A stretch of DNA of 64,000 nt. Source: Zygnema cylindricum (lineage: Eukaryota > Streptophyta > Zygnematophyceae > Zygnematales > Zygnemataceae). The notes beneath the pieces were generated by a model. It was not told where the DNA came from, did not search any database, and was given only the letters and a program-made list of their open reading frames with translations. Of the stretch, positions 21,379-31,868 are shown piece after piece (position 1 is the first letter of the stretch; each line of letters starts with the position of its first letter). A program made the position numbers and the translations under genes. The stretch spans positions 1 to 64,000 of the forward strand of contig JBBHKE010000909.1 in the NCBI GenBank assembly GCA_037447655.1, written 5' to 3'.

Positions 21379-23541
21379 CTACCTAAGGGTTGACTCGGTG
21401 CCTCGCCTCACACGGCACTTAATGGTTGACAGACCTAATCGTTGATGAGCCTCAAATCGATGACATCCAGAAAACCCTAAACAAAAATAACAATAAATCA
21501 ACAGTTAACAACAATAACAACAATATCAATAAAAACAGAAATTAACAACAACAACAAGTACAATGACTATACAAATTTCCACTGGGAAAGTGGTATCATG
21601 AAAGCATCGATGTTCTATGTAAGTGAAAGAAATATCCATGATTCTGAAAAAAAAAACCATAGCCCTCACAACTGGAAAACCCTACCAGCTCACACAATAT
21701 CAAAAAAAGAGGTAAACTCACCATAATATTTTCCTTTGACCTCCAGCACATCTATCTGCAGGGGCCAAAAGATAAGTTAAACAGCCAGTCAGAGGACTCT
21801 TAACAGTTCCTAATGGAGAAACAATATGTACGAAAAAATAAAAAGGAATAACTGCTTTCCAGCTAGTCTCTAAGGTAAAATTCAACTTGACGAAAACACC
21901 TAAGAAGATTAAACACTACAATTAACAATCTTAAAGTTTTAATGAAGCGACAAATCAAAAAGGAAACAAAAAGGTTAATAAACAATTTCTGACAGGAAAA
22001 GGAAACCATTAATGTCAATTATCGCACGAGTACAATACAAACAAGGCGTTCCACCAAACATTTCTCCCACCATCACAAATGACCAGTATACCACGAATTC
22101 CAGGCCAGTCAATCCTCTTCACCATAGAAAATCACTAAAGAGGTTATCAAAACTCAATTCGAGTATGCTTCGTTTCAAATATGTTTGATTTAAAAATAGT
22201 ATTTTTATAATGGCAACTTACCGGCTCCTGCAGACCAATCTCTGCAATACTCTCCATTAGATATTTAACTTTTTCAGGATCATTAGCCCGTGTTCGACTT
22301 AATGGCCTCCGAATCTCATCCAACCGGAGCTCCATTATCTGCGGCCCCGTCTTATAGTACCCTGTGGTCCCCCCCCGCTTCTGTCGTCAAAAGCGGACAT
22401 ACCAAAAAACAGCATAATCCATACTAATGCCGCCAAAACTATCCGTCCTTTGCTGTTGAAGGACCGAACTGCTCCCAGCCATTTGCCTTCCAGGAAAAAA
22501 AAAAACAAGAAAAAAACAATAACAAGTAACGAGTAATGGATCAATATCAGGCAGAGAGAGACATTTAGGGGAATTATACGAGCCTCTTAACTGGCATTAC
22601 TGGCGCAGTAATCATTATATGCGTATTAAAAACTGTACGATTTTGAAAAAAACGTTTATATGTTTGTAAAATTATGGTGATTACTGGCCAGTAGTACCAG
22701 CAATACAGTGCGTATAATTACCCTGATCGTAATTTTAGGGCATAGGCTGATAGAAATCACTACACTAGAATTCAGTGACAACTGTAAAATTGAAGAACTT
22801 AAACTTTTACAGCTTAATGAAAAGAAAGATAATATTGTGAAGCTTTGAGATTGTTCAACAGTTTAATTGATTGAATAAACAAATGACCAAAGAATTTCAA
22901 ACTGCAAAAGCAAAGGACTCGTATCTTTCCACCCAATCACTGTGACATAATTCCTGTCCTTACATTGAAACTCAAAAAAAAATGACTCGTGAAAAGGATC
23001 CATTTGAGATCATAACAATAAAATAAAACAAAAACTCAATTTAAAACTTAGAAAAAAAAAACTAAGATATGAAAACAACTAAAGAAGATACAATACAACA
23101 AGAATCTTGATAGCAAAATGACAAATAGAAAAGAGTCAAAACAGCGTCAGATAACGTACCTATTGTTCCACCATTTTGTGACTCAGAAGGATCTTTCGGC
23201 TCACTTTCTACTTTTTTTTCCTTTCCGGGATCTTCAACACCAGATCTAACTACGACACTCCTGGAAATTTTATTGAAAAAGAAACGGTTACCACCAAAAC
23301 TCTTACACTTTAAATTTCTGTCTCTTCCGCTTCCAAGGCAGACTAGTTTGGAAGAAACACCAAAAGAAGAGATTTTACAAAGAAATTGAGGTTTTGCAGT
23401 CACATTGCAGAATGAAGGACTCGAAGACCTAAAATAGGGAAGGTTTACAGAGCACTTGAACTGCTGTCCAAGACTTAGATCCTGACTTTCCAGCTTCAAA
23501 GGTAAGACAAGCACAGAAGAAGACAAAGCCATGGACGACAT
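21379..23541 (-). CDS. SRX: Sulfiredoxin, chloroplast/mitochondrial type
   Basis: Minus-strand gene with four exons: 23160-23541, 22222-22361, 21722-21755 and 21379-21476. All introns are GT-AG, the phases join, and the product is 217 residues. Sulfiredoxin uses ATP to reduce the sulfinic form of 2-Cys peroxiredoxins. Exon 1 encodes a Ser-rich, plastid-type transit region plus an acidic linker (residues 1-127). The ParB-like core follows: ELRLDEIRRPLSRTRAND and a helix to GLQEP (exon 2), IDVLEVKGKYYG (exon 3), FSGCHRFEAHQRLGL with catalytic Cys190, and the basic CRVRRGTESTLR end (exon 4). The TAG stop overlaps a donor-like AG/GTAGGT, so a small fifth exon encoding a plant-type HHLR-like tail cannot be excluded. 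Tiny exon 3 (34 nt) is easily missed. Confidence 0.95.
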
Positions 23542-23686
23542 ACAGCCGCTTCTTGCTCAATACGATAACTGCAGCTCACTTTTTATTTACTCTAAAAGCG
23601 CAGCTAAAAATGAAGCTTGGAAGTGCAAACTTCTTGTTAAGGTGCAAACTTCAAGTCTCAAGAAAAAAATATGTTTCCTGACTGCC

Positions 23687-23694
23687 TTTATATA
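23687..23694 (-). promoter_or_regulatory. TATA box of the sulfiredoxin gene
   Basis: TATATAAA on the minus strand, about 150 bp upstream of the ATG at 23541, implying a 5' UTR of roughly 110-125 nt. Inferred from position and sequence only. Confidence 0.6.
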
Positions 23695-24403
23695 ATACAG
23701 TGCGTTACAGTAACACTGTGTTTCCCTGTTAAGCGTTAATGACTATTTTCGGCGTTCAAATCAGCCTTTCTCCGTTCACACCTGTCCGATTTTTCACTTG
23801 GGTACTGCTAATGGGGAAGATCAAAAATATGCCGTCCCATTGTTACCATTGCATTAGCTATCCGACACGTGTACACGAAAAAAAAAGAGTTGAAAAACCG
23901 GGAAAATCATTTACGCTAACGGCGATACACGGTGTATTGTCGTAGAGAACACAGGTGTGCAGTCCCACAGTCCTGCAACACAGGGAATAGAACACTATCG
24001 CTGACGATAAATCACTAAACGATGGGTGGTGACGTGGTGTACCGCACTGAAGAACAAAACCGCGTTCGGGTACAGTACTGTACTGTACTCGACCAATGGA
24101 AAGATGAGCATCCTACGTGGGGTATATTCGGCCACTAAAAGACATACTGCTTAACAATAGTGACAGTTCTAACTAACTGTCGTTAAACTACACGACGTTC
24201 ACTCCGTCATTCAACGCTATTAGAGTGAATTGAATTTGCAGCGTTTTCGCTTATGCACATTGAATCGAGTTCTACCACGTAGCTGTTATCGGCCAAATAG
24301 TATTCGACTTAACAACATTACCTGCAAACCAGCAATTAGCAAATTACTGTACATCAGGAGTTAAGAGTGGCAAAATCGTTGCGTGGTAAGAACGAAACAA
24401 TTC

Positions 24404-24475
24404 AGAACCGTTCCGGGTTTGAACCAGAGACCTATCGATCTGCAGTCGATTGCTCTACCACTGAGCTAACGGTTC
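24404..24475 (-). tRNA. tRNA-Cys (GCA)
   Basis: 72-nt cloverleaf. The acceptor stem GAACCGT pairs fully with ACGGTTC. The D arm is GCTC-AGTGGTA-GAGC, and the anticodon stem ATCGA/TCGAT carries loop CTGCAGA (anticodon GCA). The T arm is TCTGG-TTCAAAC-CCGGA with one G-T pair. The discriminator base is T, as expected for tRNA-Cys. Internal A box (TAGCTCAGTGG) and B box (GGTTCAAAC) are present. No intron. Confidence 0.85.
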
Positions 24476-24650
24476 TTATGTTATTATTAGTCGTAAATAA
24501 ATTTAAAAATATTTACACTTTAATTCAATGCACAATTTAAGCTATTTAAAACCCTAAATGTGGAAACCACGCAAGGAGCGATAAGAAACAAAATGACGAT
24601 TTTATGGTATTTCACTATTTCTCATCGGACGTCAATAGAAAACATTCCAA

Positions 24651-24721
24651 AGAACCGTTCCGGGTTTAACCAGAGATCTATCGATATGCAGCCGATTGCT
24701 CTACCACTGAGCTAACGGTTC
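24651..24721 (-). pseudogene. Decayed tRNA-Cys copy
   Basis: A second copy of the tRNA about 175 bp away with the same acceptor, D arm and GCA anticodon loop. The T loop has lost the invariant C (GGTTAAACC in place of GGTTCAAACC), which breaks both the T arm and the internal B-box promoter. Further changes affect the anticodon stem (a G-T closing pair) and the variable loop. Confidence 0.8.
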
Positions 24722-24961
24722 TTATTATTCAAAATCATAAACTAAACAATAAAAAATACTTATAGTGACATACATAATTTAATAATTTATCCTCAAAAGT
24801 TTTTTTTCAATTTTCTAGCGAGGCTCAGAGCGATATTACCGCATTAGCATTTAGGATATATGCGAATTAAACTAGCAATGCGAAATTATTATATATATAC
24901 ATTTATTTTAAGCAAGGAGACGTGGCAGATTTCAGTCGACTCCCTAAAATAGTGCGACTAA

Positions 24962-25899
24962 GGGTGTGTGCCCATGTGTTCAAGTAAGGGTTTTTTTCCG
25001 TCGTTTTCACATCAAATGGGACTTGCAACAAGAATATATTACGCCGTACGAAAAATGGGCAAAAACACAAGTACATTTTGCGTCATCTTGTAACTTAGGA
25101 AGGTGAGGCAATTTGGCGTAATTATTATCGCGACCATCTTCACACTTGCACTGGAATCAAATCGCGACTTGGTTTTAATCAAAATAACACCCTATTGACG
25201 AATAGAAAGTCGGGATTGCAAGCGTCAAACGTTTTCAAAAAAATTGAACGACGGAGAGTACACTCTAATTTTTCCCCTACTCGCCACGTGCATGTACGTA
25301 CGAAAATGACGAGCATGTACGGAAAAAAAAAATCGTTGGGGTCTCATACCTCCACTTTCATTCATGGGTCCTTTGCAAAAGTTTACGTCGTCCTCGTATC
25401 TCCACCTCTTTCTCACTCGAATGCTCCTCTTTCTCTCTTATTTACACGAGATGCAACAATAATAGGATCAAATGAAAGATGTTTGTTTTTTTTTTTTTTT
25501 TTGGTCGGAGTTTGATGGCATATATAATGATAAAAGACAAGAAAAAGAAATCGGGAAGCCATGGCGGAAAATCTACGTACTTGTGACGTCACATGGTAGC
25601 ATGACTTCGCTATGTCACAAAACCCTAAACATCTACAATGTCACAAAAACCTCGACGTCTACAACCATCGCCGTTTTTGTAGACGTCACCAATTTTAGGA
25701 AGTTTCGTAGTTTCGTAGTAGTCTGCATTATGTTTCGTAGATTGTCGCACATTTTGTAGACGTCTACAACTGTTACATATTTGAAATAATGAAGGCACAA
25801 GTAATGATTGACATAGGAACAATTTGAAAAGTACACCGTAAAATATGCGCTAAAATTCAATGTAACATTTCAAAGTTTCGGTTACATAGGCACACACCC
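24962..25899 (+). mobile_element. Family A TIR element, reference copy (938 bp)
   Basis: The cleanest copy of the family. TAA flanks both ends (24959-24961, 25900-25902) and the terminal repeats are GGGTGTGTGCCCATGT / ACATAGGCACACACCC. The internal core has AGCATGTACGGAAAAAAA, CCACTTTCATTCATGGG, a GCCATGGCGG block, a TGACGTCACA box and CGTCTACAACCATCG. It resembles a non-autonomous PIF/Harbinger element by its 3-bp TAA duplication. No transposase. Confidence 0.85.
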
Positions 25900-25997
25900 T
25901 AACCATACATTGCAGTATAGTCAGGGTTCGTTACGAGGCCCAGTAGAAAGCGGGAAGCGGGAACGCGTGCAAAAAAAACGCAAGGTTCAGTACAGTA

Positions 25998-27002
25998 CAC
26001 CGCGAATCGCTATTAGAGTAAAGGAATAAATAGCGTAAAAAAAATATTAGTGTTATTAACGTTAATCAAGAGAAAAAAATTTGAATAAACATATATACTA
26101 ATTAATTACTTACTCCAATTTGGGTTTTTTCAAATAATAAATACCTGCCGCATCGATGTCTACATCGTGTGCAATTACATTAAATGGCTTTTTATACATT
26201 TTTATTTCAAAAGGTGCATTTTGATACGGACAAACCTTGTCCGTACACCACACTATAATCATCGCAGTGTACTTCCGTTATTAACGCTAATTAAAATAAG
26301 AACCCTCAAAGGCGTAAAGGAAAAAATAGAGTTATCGATTGTATTTCAGGTCTATTTTTTTTTTAAAGGGCACCGAATTAGCGTTATTTACTCTAATAGC
26401 GATTGGCGGTGTAATGTACTATACAGTACGGACTGTATTTTATGTTGATTGGCTAAAAGAAGTCGTGAAGGAATTAACAAAGGTACTAACTTTAATAACG
26501 ATGGGCATTATGATAGGGTTGCCAGTTTGCCACACTTGAATCGAAATCGCAGTACATAGTGTAAAGAAATTACTGGTGTAAAAACAAATACATAGTTCTT
26601 AGCTCTACTTTTAGTATTCTTGGTTAAAGAGCCTAACGCCTACAAAAATTAACGCCAATTTATACATCCACCACTAATTTGGATATACATTCTCTTAGTG
26701 TTTAGTCGCATAGCCGTTAAATATTCTAAGGTTTTTTAGGGTTTTTTAGGGTTTTTCATGTACCCGCGTTTTCACAAACTGCATAGTGCAAACGTCATAA
26801 TGACGTAAATCTATACGTTTTGTCAGATTTTGTATGTCTACCTAATTTAGTAAAGATATTAAGCGCGGATTAATTAGAGTTATTGGATAAATTCGAGATT
26901 TTTTTTTTGAAAAGGGTCTATCACACAAATTAGAATGAATAACTCTATTTTTTTCATTTTTTTACTCTAATTTTTTCTTTACTCTAATTACGATTCGCGG
27001 TG
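25998..27002. mobile_element. Mariner-like TIR element (family D, 1,005 bp)
   Basis: TIRs start CACCGCGAATCGCTATTAG on the left and match the inverted right end with about two mismatches over 26 bp. TA flanks both sides (25996-25997, 27003-27004), the Tc1/mariner signature. No transposase. The interior holds a further inverted family D end near 26385-26410, so it is probably composite. Confidence 0.75.
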
Positions 27003-27004
27003 TA

Positions 27005-28277
27005 CTATAGCCTTTCAAATGCCAATGGACAACTTGATTGCGATAACAACCGGCACTCAAGCTAACGGCGCAACTCTGCGTAGCCGCAGTCGTACGGATT
27101 TTATGTCAAGCATACCAATAATCTGCGTCACCACGCGTTTAAGGACAAATTGGACGGCGACGAGTTCAAGACTTTACAAAGATATAGATTTGTGTACACC
27201 CACATGCTTGTAGTGATATTTTATACAAATATTCCTATTAAGGGGAACTAGTTTCTTCCCTGTTCGCTTTATTCTTCAAAAATGTCGTTAGATTGGCTTT
27301 ATTATAATAGGTTTGTGGAATGAGGTGAAAAAGGTCGAACTTTAAGCTTAAATAAATGGTTTCACTATTCTCAAATTCTACATGGCGTTAACTGTGTGTT
27401 CAAACTTGGACATGGTCTAATTTCACTACTTAATAGTAAGAAGTCAGGTTGTTACAAAGTCAGTGACTTGTGGGTGAAGACAAAATTTTGGTAAACTTCA
27501 CTTTATTATCTTGAGTTTAGATCATGTGGATCAAAAGTAGGACAATCAGCAAATATGTAACAGGGTTACAAAATTATGTACAGTACAGGCTGCTGCAGTT
27601 GCGGTTCAAAGCAGCACAGCTGCGATGGCAAACTAGCGCAGCATAGCAGCGTAGCAGTATAGCAACGCAGCGTACCAGTATAGCAACGCAGTGTAGCAGT
27701 ATAGTAACGTCGCAAAATGTAGATTATACTACAATGTTCTAGAAGATAGTTTTGTTAGATCGTGGTTGACCGAGAAGATCCACGTGTACAAAATTTGAAC
27801 CAAGTTTACTGGCAGCTGATTAGTTTAAATTGTCTAGTAGTCTTAGTCAACAACATACTCTTGAATAGATCTTTAGAGTGAGCTTTCAATCCTCTAATCT
27901 CTTTCCGATTAATAAAGTTCAATCCTTTTTATGAACGTTGTGTAATTTACTGTCGCTACGAGGGGATCTTTGGGGAGTATTCCGCTGTGCAATTGGATTG
28001 TGGTGTTATGATTTTATCCCTTTTGTTCACATAGTGTACGTTTGAACAATGTGAGAACAGGTTCGCACAATTTTTTCTCGTCTTTATTACTAGGAAACAA
28101 CTATGAGTGCTCTTTCACGTGTCGACTCCCTTATCTGACACTTTTTATGTGCATTTGTACTAAGAGACGAGCAACTGTAGTACAGACTGACACATTTCGT
28201 ACACTACACTATTTAAGAACCGTCAAAATTAGAGTAATTGAATAAGCTGAACCTATAATAAAAATAGAATCATAAAG
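27005..28277. other. Unassigned, possible LTR-element remnant
   Basis: No ORF of substance. About 27590-27715 contains CAAACTAGCGCAGC and a short tandem GCAGTATAGCAACGCAG-type repeat related to the 67-bp repeat in the gag-only element (6210-6343), suggesting a decayed relative. An AATAAAG polyadenylation-like motif lies near 27914. Confidence 0.35.
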
Positions 28278-28585
28278 CATAGTTCAAAAGTAGGTGAAAG
28301 TAGGCCCATACAATATGCCTATTGTATGCAAAACATACAATATGACCTTAAGACCCATATTGTATTCTGACCTATTCGGACCAATTAAAACATTCTGACC
28401 AAAAATTGGACCAATTAAAACATTCGAACGAAAAAAGTTTTATTAACACCGTCAGATTCAGACAATCGGACGGTCACTGATCAAAAGTAGCAATCTAAAA
28501 AGATCACATGAAAAGCCCATAACACAACTTACGATAAAGGCGCCAACCAAAGGCCTACCATAAAAACGCCTACTTTTGAACTATG
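28278..28585. mobile_element. 308-bp MITE
   Basis: Terminal inverted repeats CATAGTTCAAAAGTAGG at both ends, with a TA inside the symmetric edge that could be the target duplication. The interior has short direct repeats (GGACCAATTAAAACATTC twice). No ORF. Confidence 0.75.
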
Positions 28586-28650
28586 TTATAAAGTATATTT
28601 TAGGTTTGAGGGTCAAAATTTAGGAGCGCCGAATGTGTTATTAACACTAA

Positions 28651-29417
28651 GGCTGCGGCCCCATGTAGTTGTAACTTAGCGTACTTACTTTGTATTTTAG
28701 CGCAGATCCGGCGGACCCGGATTTCAAGTGTCTCTATGTGTTCATTCGAAATTATTACTTAAGTTTGTGACAATTGTATACGTAGACAACGCCCGTGATG
28801 GCTGTCACCGTGTACAATTTGTGATGACGCACCATATTTTCTTGAAACATTTTGAAGCGTCGCAAGACACATCGTAATTTTTGAAACGATTTGCGGATTT
28901 GGTATGTCGCATGTCTTTGCGAGACATCGTTGACGTACAGCCTTGCACCCGTGGCTGTGCAAAAAGCCTTGACGTAAACCTCTCCCGTCCGGCCGCCATT
29001 ACTTCGCAGACTTTTCAACACTGCGTGAAATGACACTGCAGCGTCGAGATCCCTGCAAAAAAAAAACAGTACAACATGCAAGCCGACAAAAACAAACAAA
29101 TCCTGTACTTTTTTTCGTCGTCAAAACTTCTAAAATCTTTTCACACGTGGAAATGTATTTTTAGATTGGTGTAGACGGATTTGCTTAGCTTAAATCACAG
29201 TGCCGATGTGTTTTATGATAAGCTTGAAAATGACGTGACAGTGGGTCGAAAAATCGCAAGACGACGAAATTTCGTACATCCTAAGTTCAAGAATGACGCA
29301 AATTGTACTTTACAAATTTGCGATTTCTTCGTACGGTCGCAACTTAGGCAGTACGGCGCTAAGTTATAAAGCAAAACGACAGAAAAAACCCTAACTTAGC
29401 CACATGGGGCCGCAGCC
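28651..29417 (+). mobile_element. Family B TIR element, reference copy (767 bp)
   Basis: A perfect 16-bp terminal repeat, GGCTGCGGCCCCATGT, and TAA on both flanks (28648-28650, 29418-29420). It is the intact counterpart of the copy split by the gag-only element: the empty site reads GTTTTATGATAAGCTTGAAAA here (about 29210-29230, minus-sense equivalent). Non-coding; PIF/Harbinger-like by its duplication. Confidence 0.85.
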
Positions 29418-29420
29418 TAA

Positions 29421-30752
29421 TGTTCACCTTGTTGGAGTGGAAGCATGTAGCCCTGACCACGTACAGGACTGCAATACAGGAAAATACTGGAGGTACCTGG
29501 TCGTTATATCAGCTATATACATGCAGGATTACTTGCAACGCAGGTTTATTAGGATAATCTTTGATTACATTGAAGAAGTTTGCTCTGATGTACAGAATTG
29601 TACATTTTTAGGTCAAAAAACTGTATGAATTGTACGATTTACGCTCAAAACTACTGTAGCGTAAATCTTCAATAGTGTAGGAGCCCTATATGTTCACATC
29701 CCATTGTGCCTTGCGCCAGGATAGCCTCATCGTGCGTTAGGAATGTACAATGCGTGACCAAATTGTTGCAGCGTCAGAAATTTCAAATTTGGGGCCTTTT
29801 TTAAGCCACGTGACACGTTTAAGATATTTTTCTGGAGCTTTCTGACACTTGTAGTACGGAAGTAGATAGCTTCAACAAGTACAGTACAGTCGCACTCAGC
29901 GCGATTCGGTCGGTTCGGCTCCGTTTTGGTCCGAACCGAACTGTCGAAACATCGACGCCCGCAAAAAGACAAAAAAAAAGTTTTTTTTTTTTTAATGATT
30001 TTTTTTAGGATTTTGCCTATTTGACCGTATGACCAAAGCTCAATAGATTCAAAATTGCAAGACATCTAAAAGTACGGTAAGAATATTCTCTACGCCAATA
30101 GAAAGTTTCTAGATCGTACTTTTCGAAAAAAAAAGACGTGAAGTTTTCAAATCTCCTCAAATACGCGTCGTCAAAAGTTCAAATACTCAGAACGTAAAAC
30201 AATAAGTAAAACATCATAGTAATAGAGACTCGAGTTCAGCAGGGTGGATGTTACTACAGGTAGACGGTTTGAAACCCGGTTTGGAAAGTTCGAACCAAAA
30301 CGAACCGCTGGATTCGGTCGAACCAATCAGCTCAATCCTCTTAACCTTTAAAATCCTAAAAAAATATAAGATATACTCTGAAAAGCCAAAAAAGCCAAAA
30401 AAAACCAGAAAGTTAACTCCGTCGAAGTTAACGTAGTACTGTACTTGGTGACTTTGCACATCATTCGTACTTTTTTACTGTACTTGTATTGACACGTATA
30501 TTCAGTACAGGGTAAGGTTCAGTACAGTACTGTAACTTCGTAACTCCAAGTCCTGAAAGACCGTACATTCGTACGTCGTTCCAAACCTGGGCTTAATAGA
30601 ACCGACGCTAACGCTTGTTATCTCAACCGAAGCAAACCGCTAAAATCCAGATATCAAATTTGACGAACCGAACAGCCGTACAGTATACCAGGTCTCGCGC
30701 TTAGGGTTTAATGTTCACGTTTTTTTCGCCACTCAAAACAAATTTTCTCTCG
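29421..30752. other. Unassigned, GTAC- and CCGAACC-rich
   Basis: No gene. Short motifs such as GGTTCGG/CCGAACC and runs of GTACAGTACTGTA recur (29880-29945, 30270-30320, 30430-30700), suggesting one or more decayed TIR elements whose ends I could not fix. Confidence 0.4.
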
Positions 30753-30755
30753 TTA

Positions 30756-31460
30756 GGGTGAACCTCCATCAGGCGAAAAGTTATTTACTGGAAAAAGTGT
30801 ACTTTCGTACAGATCCAGCTCATTTTCGTACAGATACATACTGATTTTTTTTATTTTTTTTAAACATGATTACTGTCGGCGCATCGAGATTCTCCAAACT
30901 TCTGGGAGACAACGTCGACCGTCCGATTACGTGTTTTCGAAGCAAGCGGTCACGTCGTCCAGTGATTAATTACTCTCCTCAGGGAGGAGAGTCATCAATC
31001 ACCGGACGTGTAAAATGTTTACGCGTGGAAAGGTGACGTACGGGCCGCGCGCCTTCGGACAGGCGGGAATCAAATCCAACGAAAACCACAAAAAAAAATA
31101 TTTGTTGAAGAATGTGTCGTGACGCCTCATCCACGATCCGGTGACATCCGGAGTTTATGGCGCCACGACGAAACACGAACGACAAAACAGCTAGAAAAAA
31201 AACAAAAAAACGAACGTACAGATTGTACATTCACGTAATTTATTTTTGCGACTGGATGTACGGATACAAGTCCAGATATTGTGCTTTTGGATCTTCGACT
31301 GCTCGTCGTCAGAACATGAACCTACGTGCGTCCAATCGAAAGAGAGCACGTACGCGATAGATTCCATTGCTGACACGACCTGATGGAGAAGTGAACGAAG
31401 TATTACTGCCAAGTAAACGTTTTCGTACGATTGCTGTCGGCGCCTGATGGAGGGTTACCC
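30756..31460. mobile_element. Family C TIR element, reference copy (705 bp)
   Basis: Ends are GGGTGAACCTCCATCAGGC and GCCTGATGGAGGGTTACCC, with TTA on both flanks (30753-30755, 31461-31463). The centre (about 30960-31004) is an imperfect palindrome around CTCTCCTCAGGGAGGAGAG. A second, older copy is at 11095-11858. Non-coding. Confidence 0.82.
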
Positions 31461-31463
31461 TTA

Positions 31464-31868
31464 TTCGTGCACACATTGCGGAGTGACAGTGTCCAACTAA
31501 AAAATGGACACGTGTGCACGCAAAAAAGATTGTTTGAAGAGGCGAAAAAAGTCAAAAGCGTTAACATCCATAGCTGTACACGGTGAACCGAATGAAGAAA
31601 ACTGGTTTAGTTGGGTTCGGTTCGGTTCCCTCCAAACCGGGCCGATAGCTATCAACAAGAGCAAACCGTTGCTTTACAGTACAGACAATACCGTACAGTA
31701 CCGTGCACCATAAATTACAGATTCTGTGCGAACTACTGTACAGTACTAAGAAAGACCTACAGTACGCTCATAGTACGCACCTTATATTCCGCATTTTTGA
31801 ACTAAACAGCACTTAAAAAAGCTTTCTTCAGCAAGAATCTCTCAACCTTCTGCCTGGTGGTCTTTGCA
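31464..31868. other. Upstream region of cathepsin B gene
   Basis: Presumed promoter and 5' UTR. It contains GGTTCGGTTCGGTTCC and GTACAGTACC motifs of the dispersed repeats (31605-31740), so the promoter borders transposon-derived DNA. A weak TATA-like CTTATATTCC lies near 31780. Confidence 0.4.

Noticed and set aside
26728-26758. Interstitial telomere-like TTTTTTAGGG repeats
   Set aside because: Only three units, and the unit has extra T relative to the plant TTTAGGG repeat.
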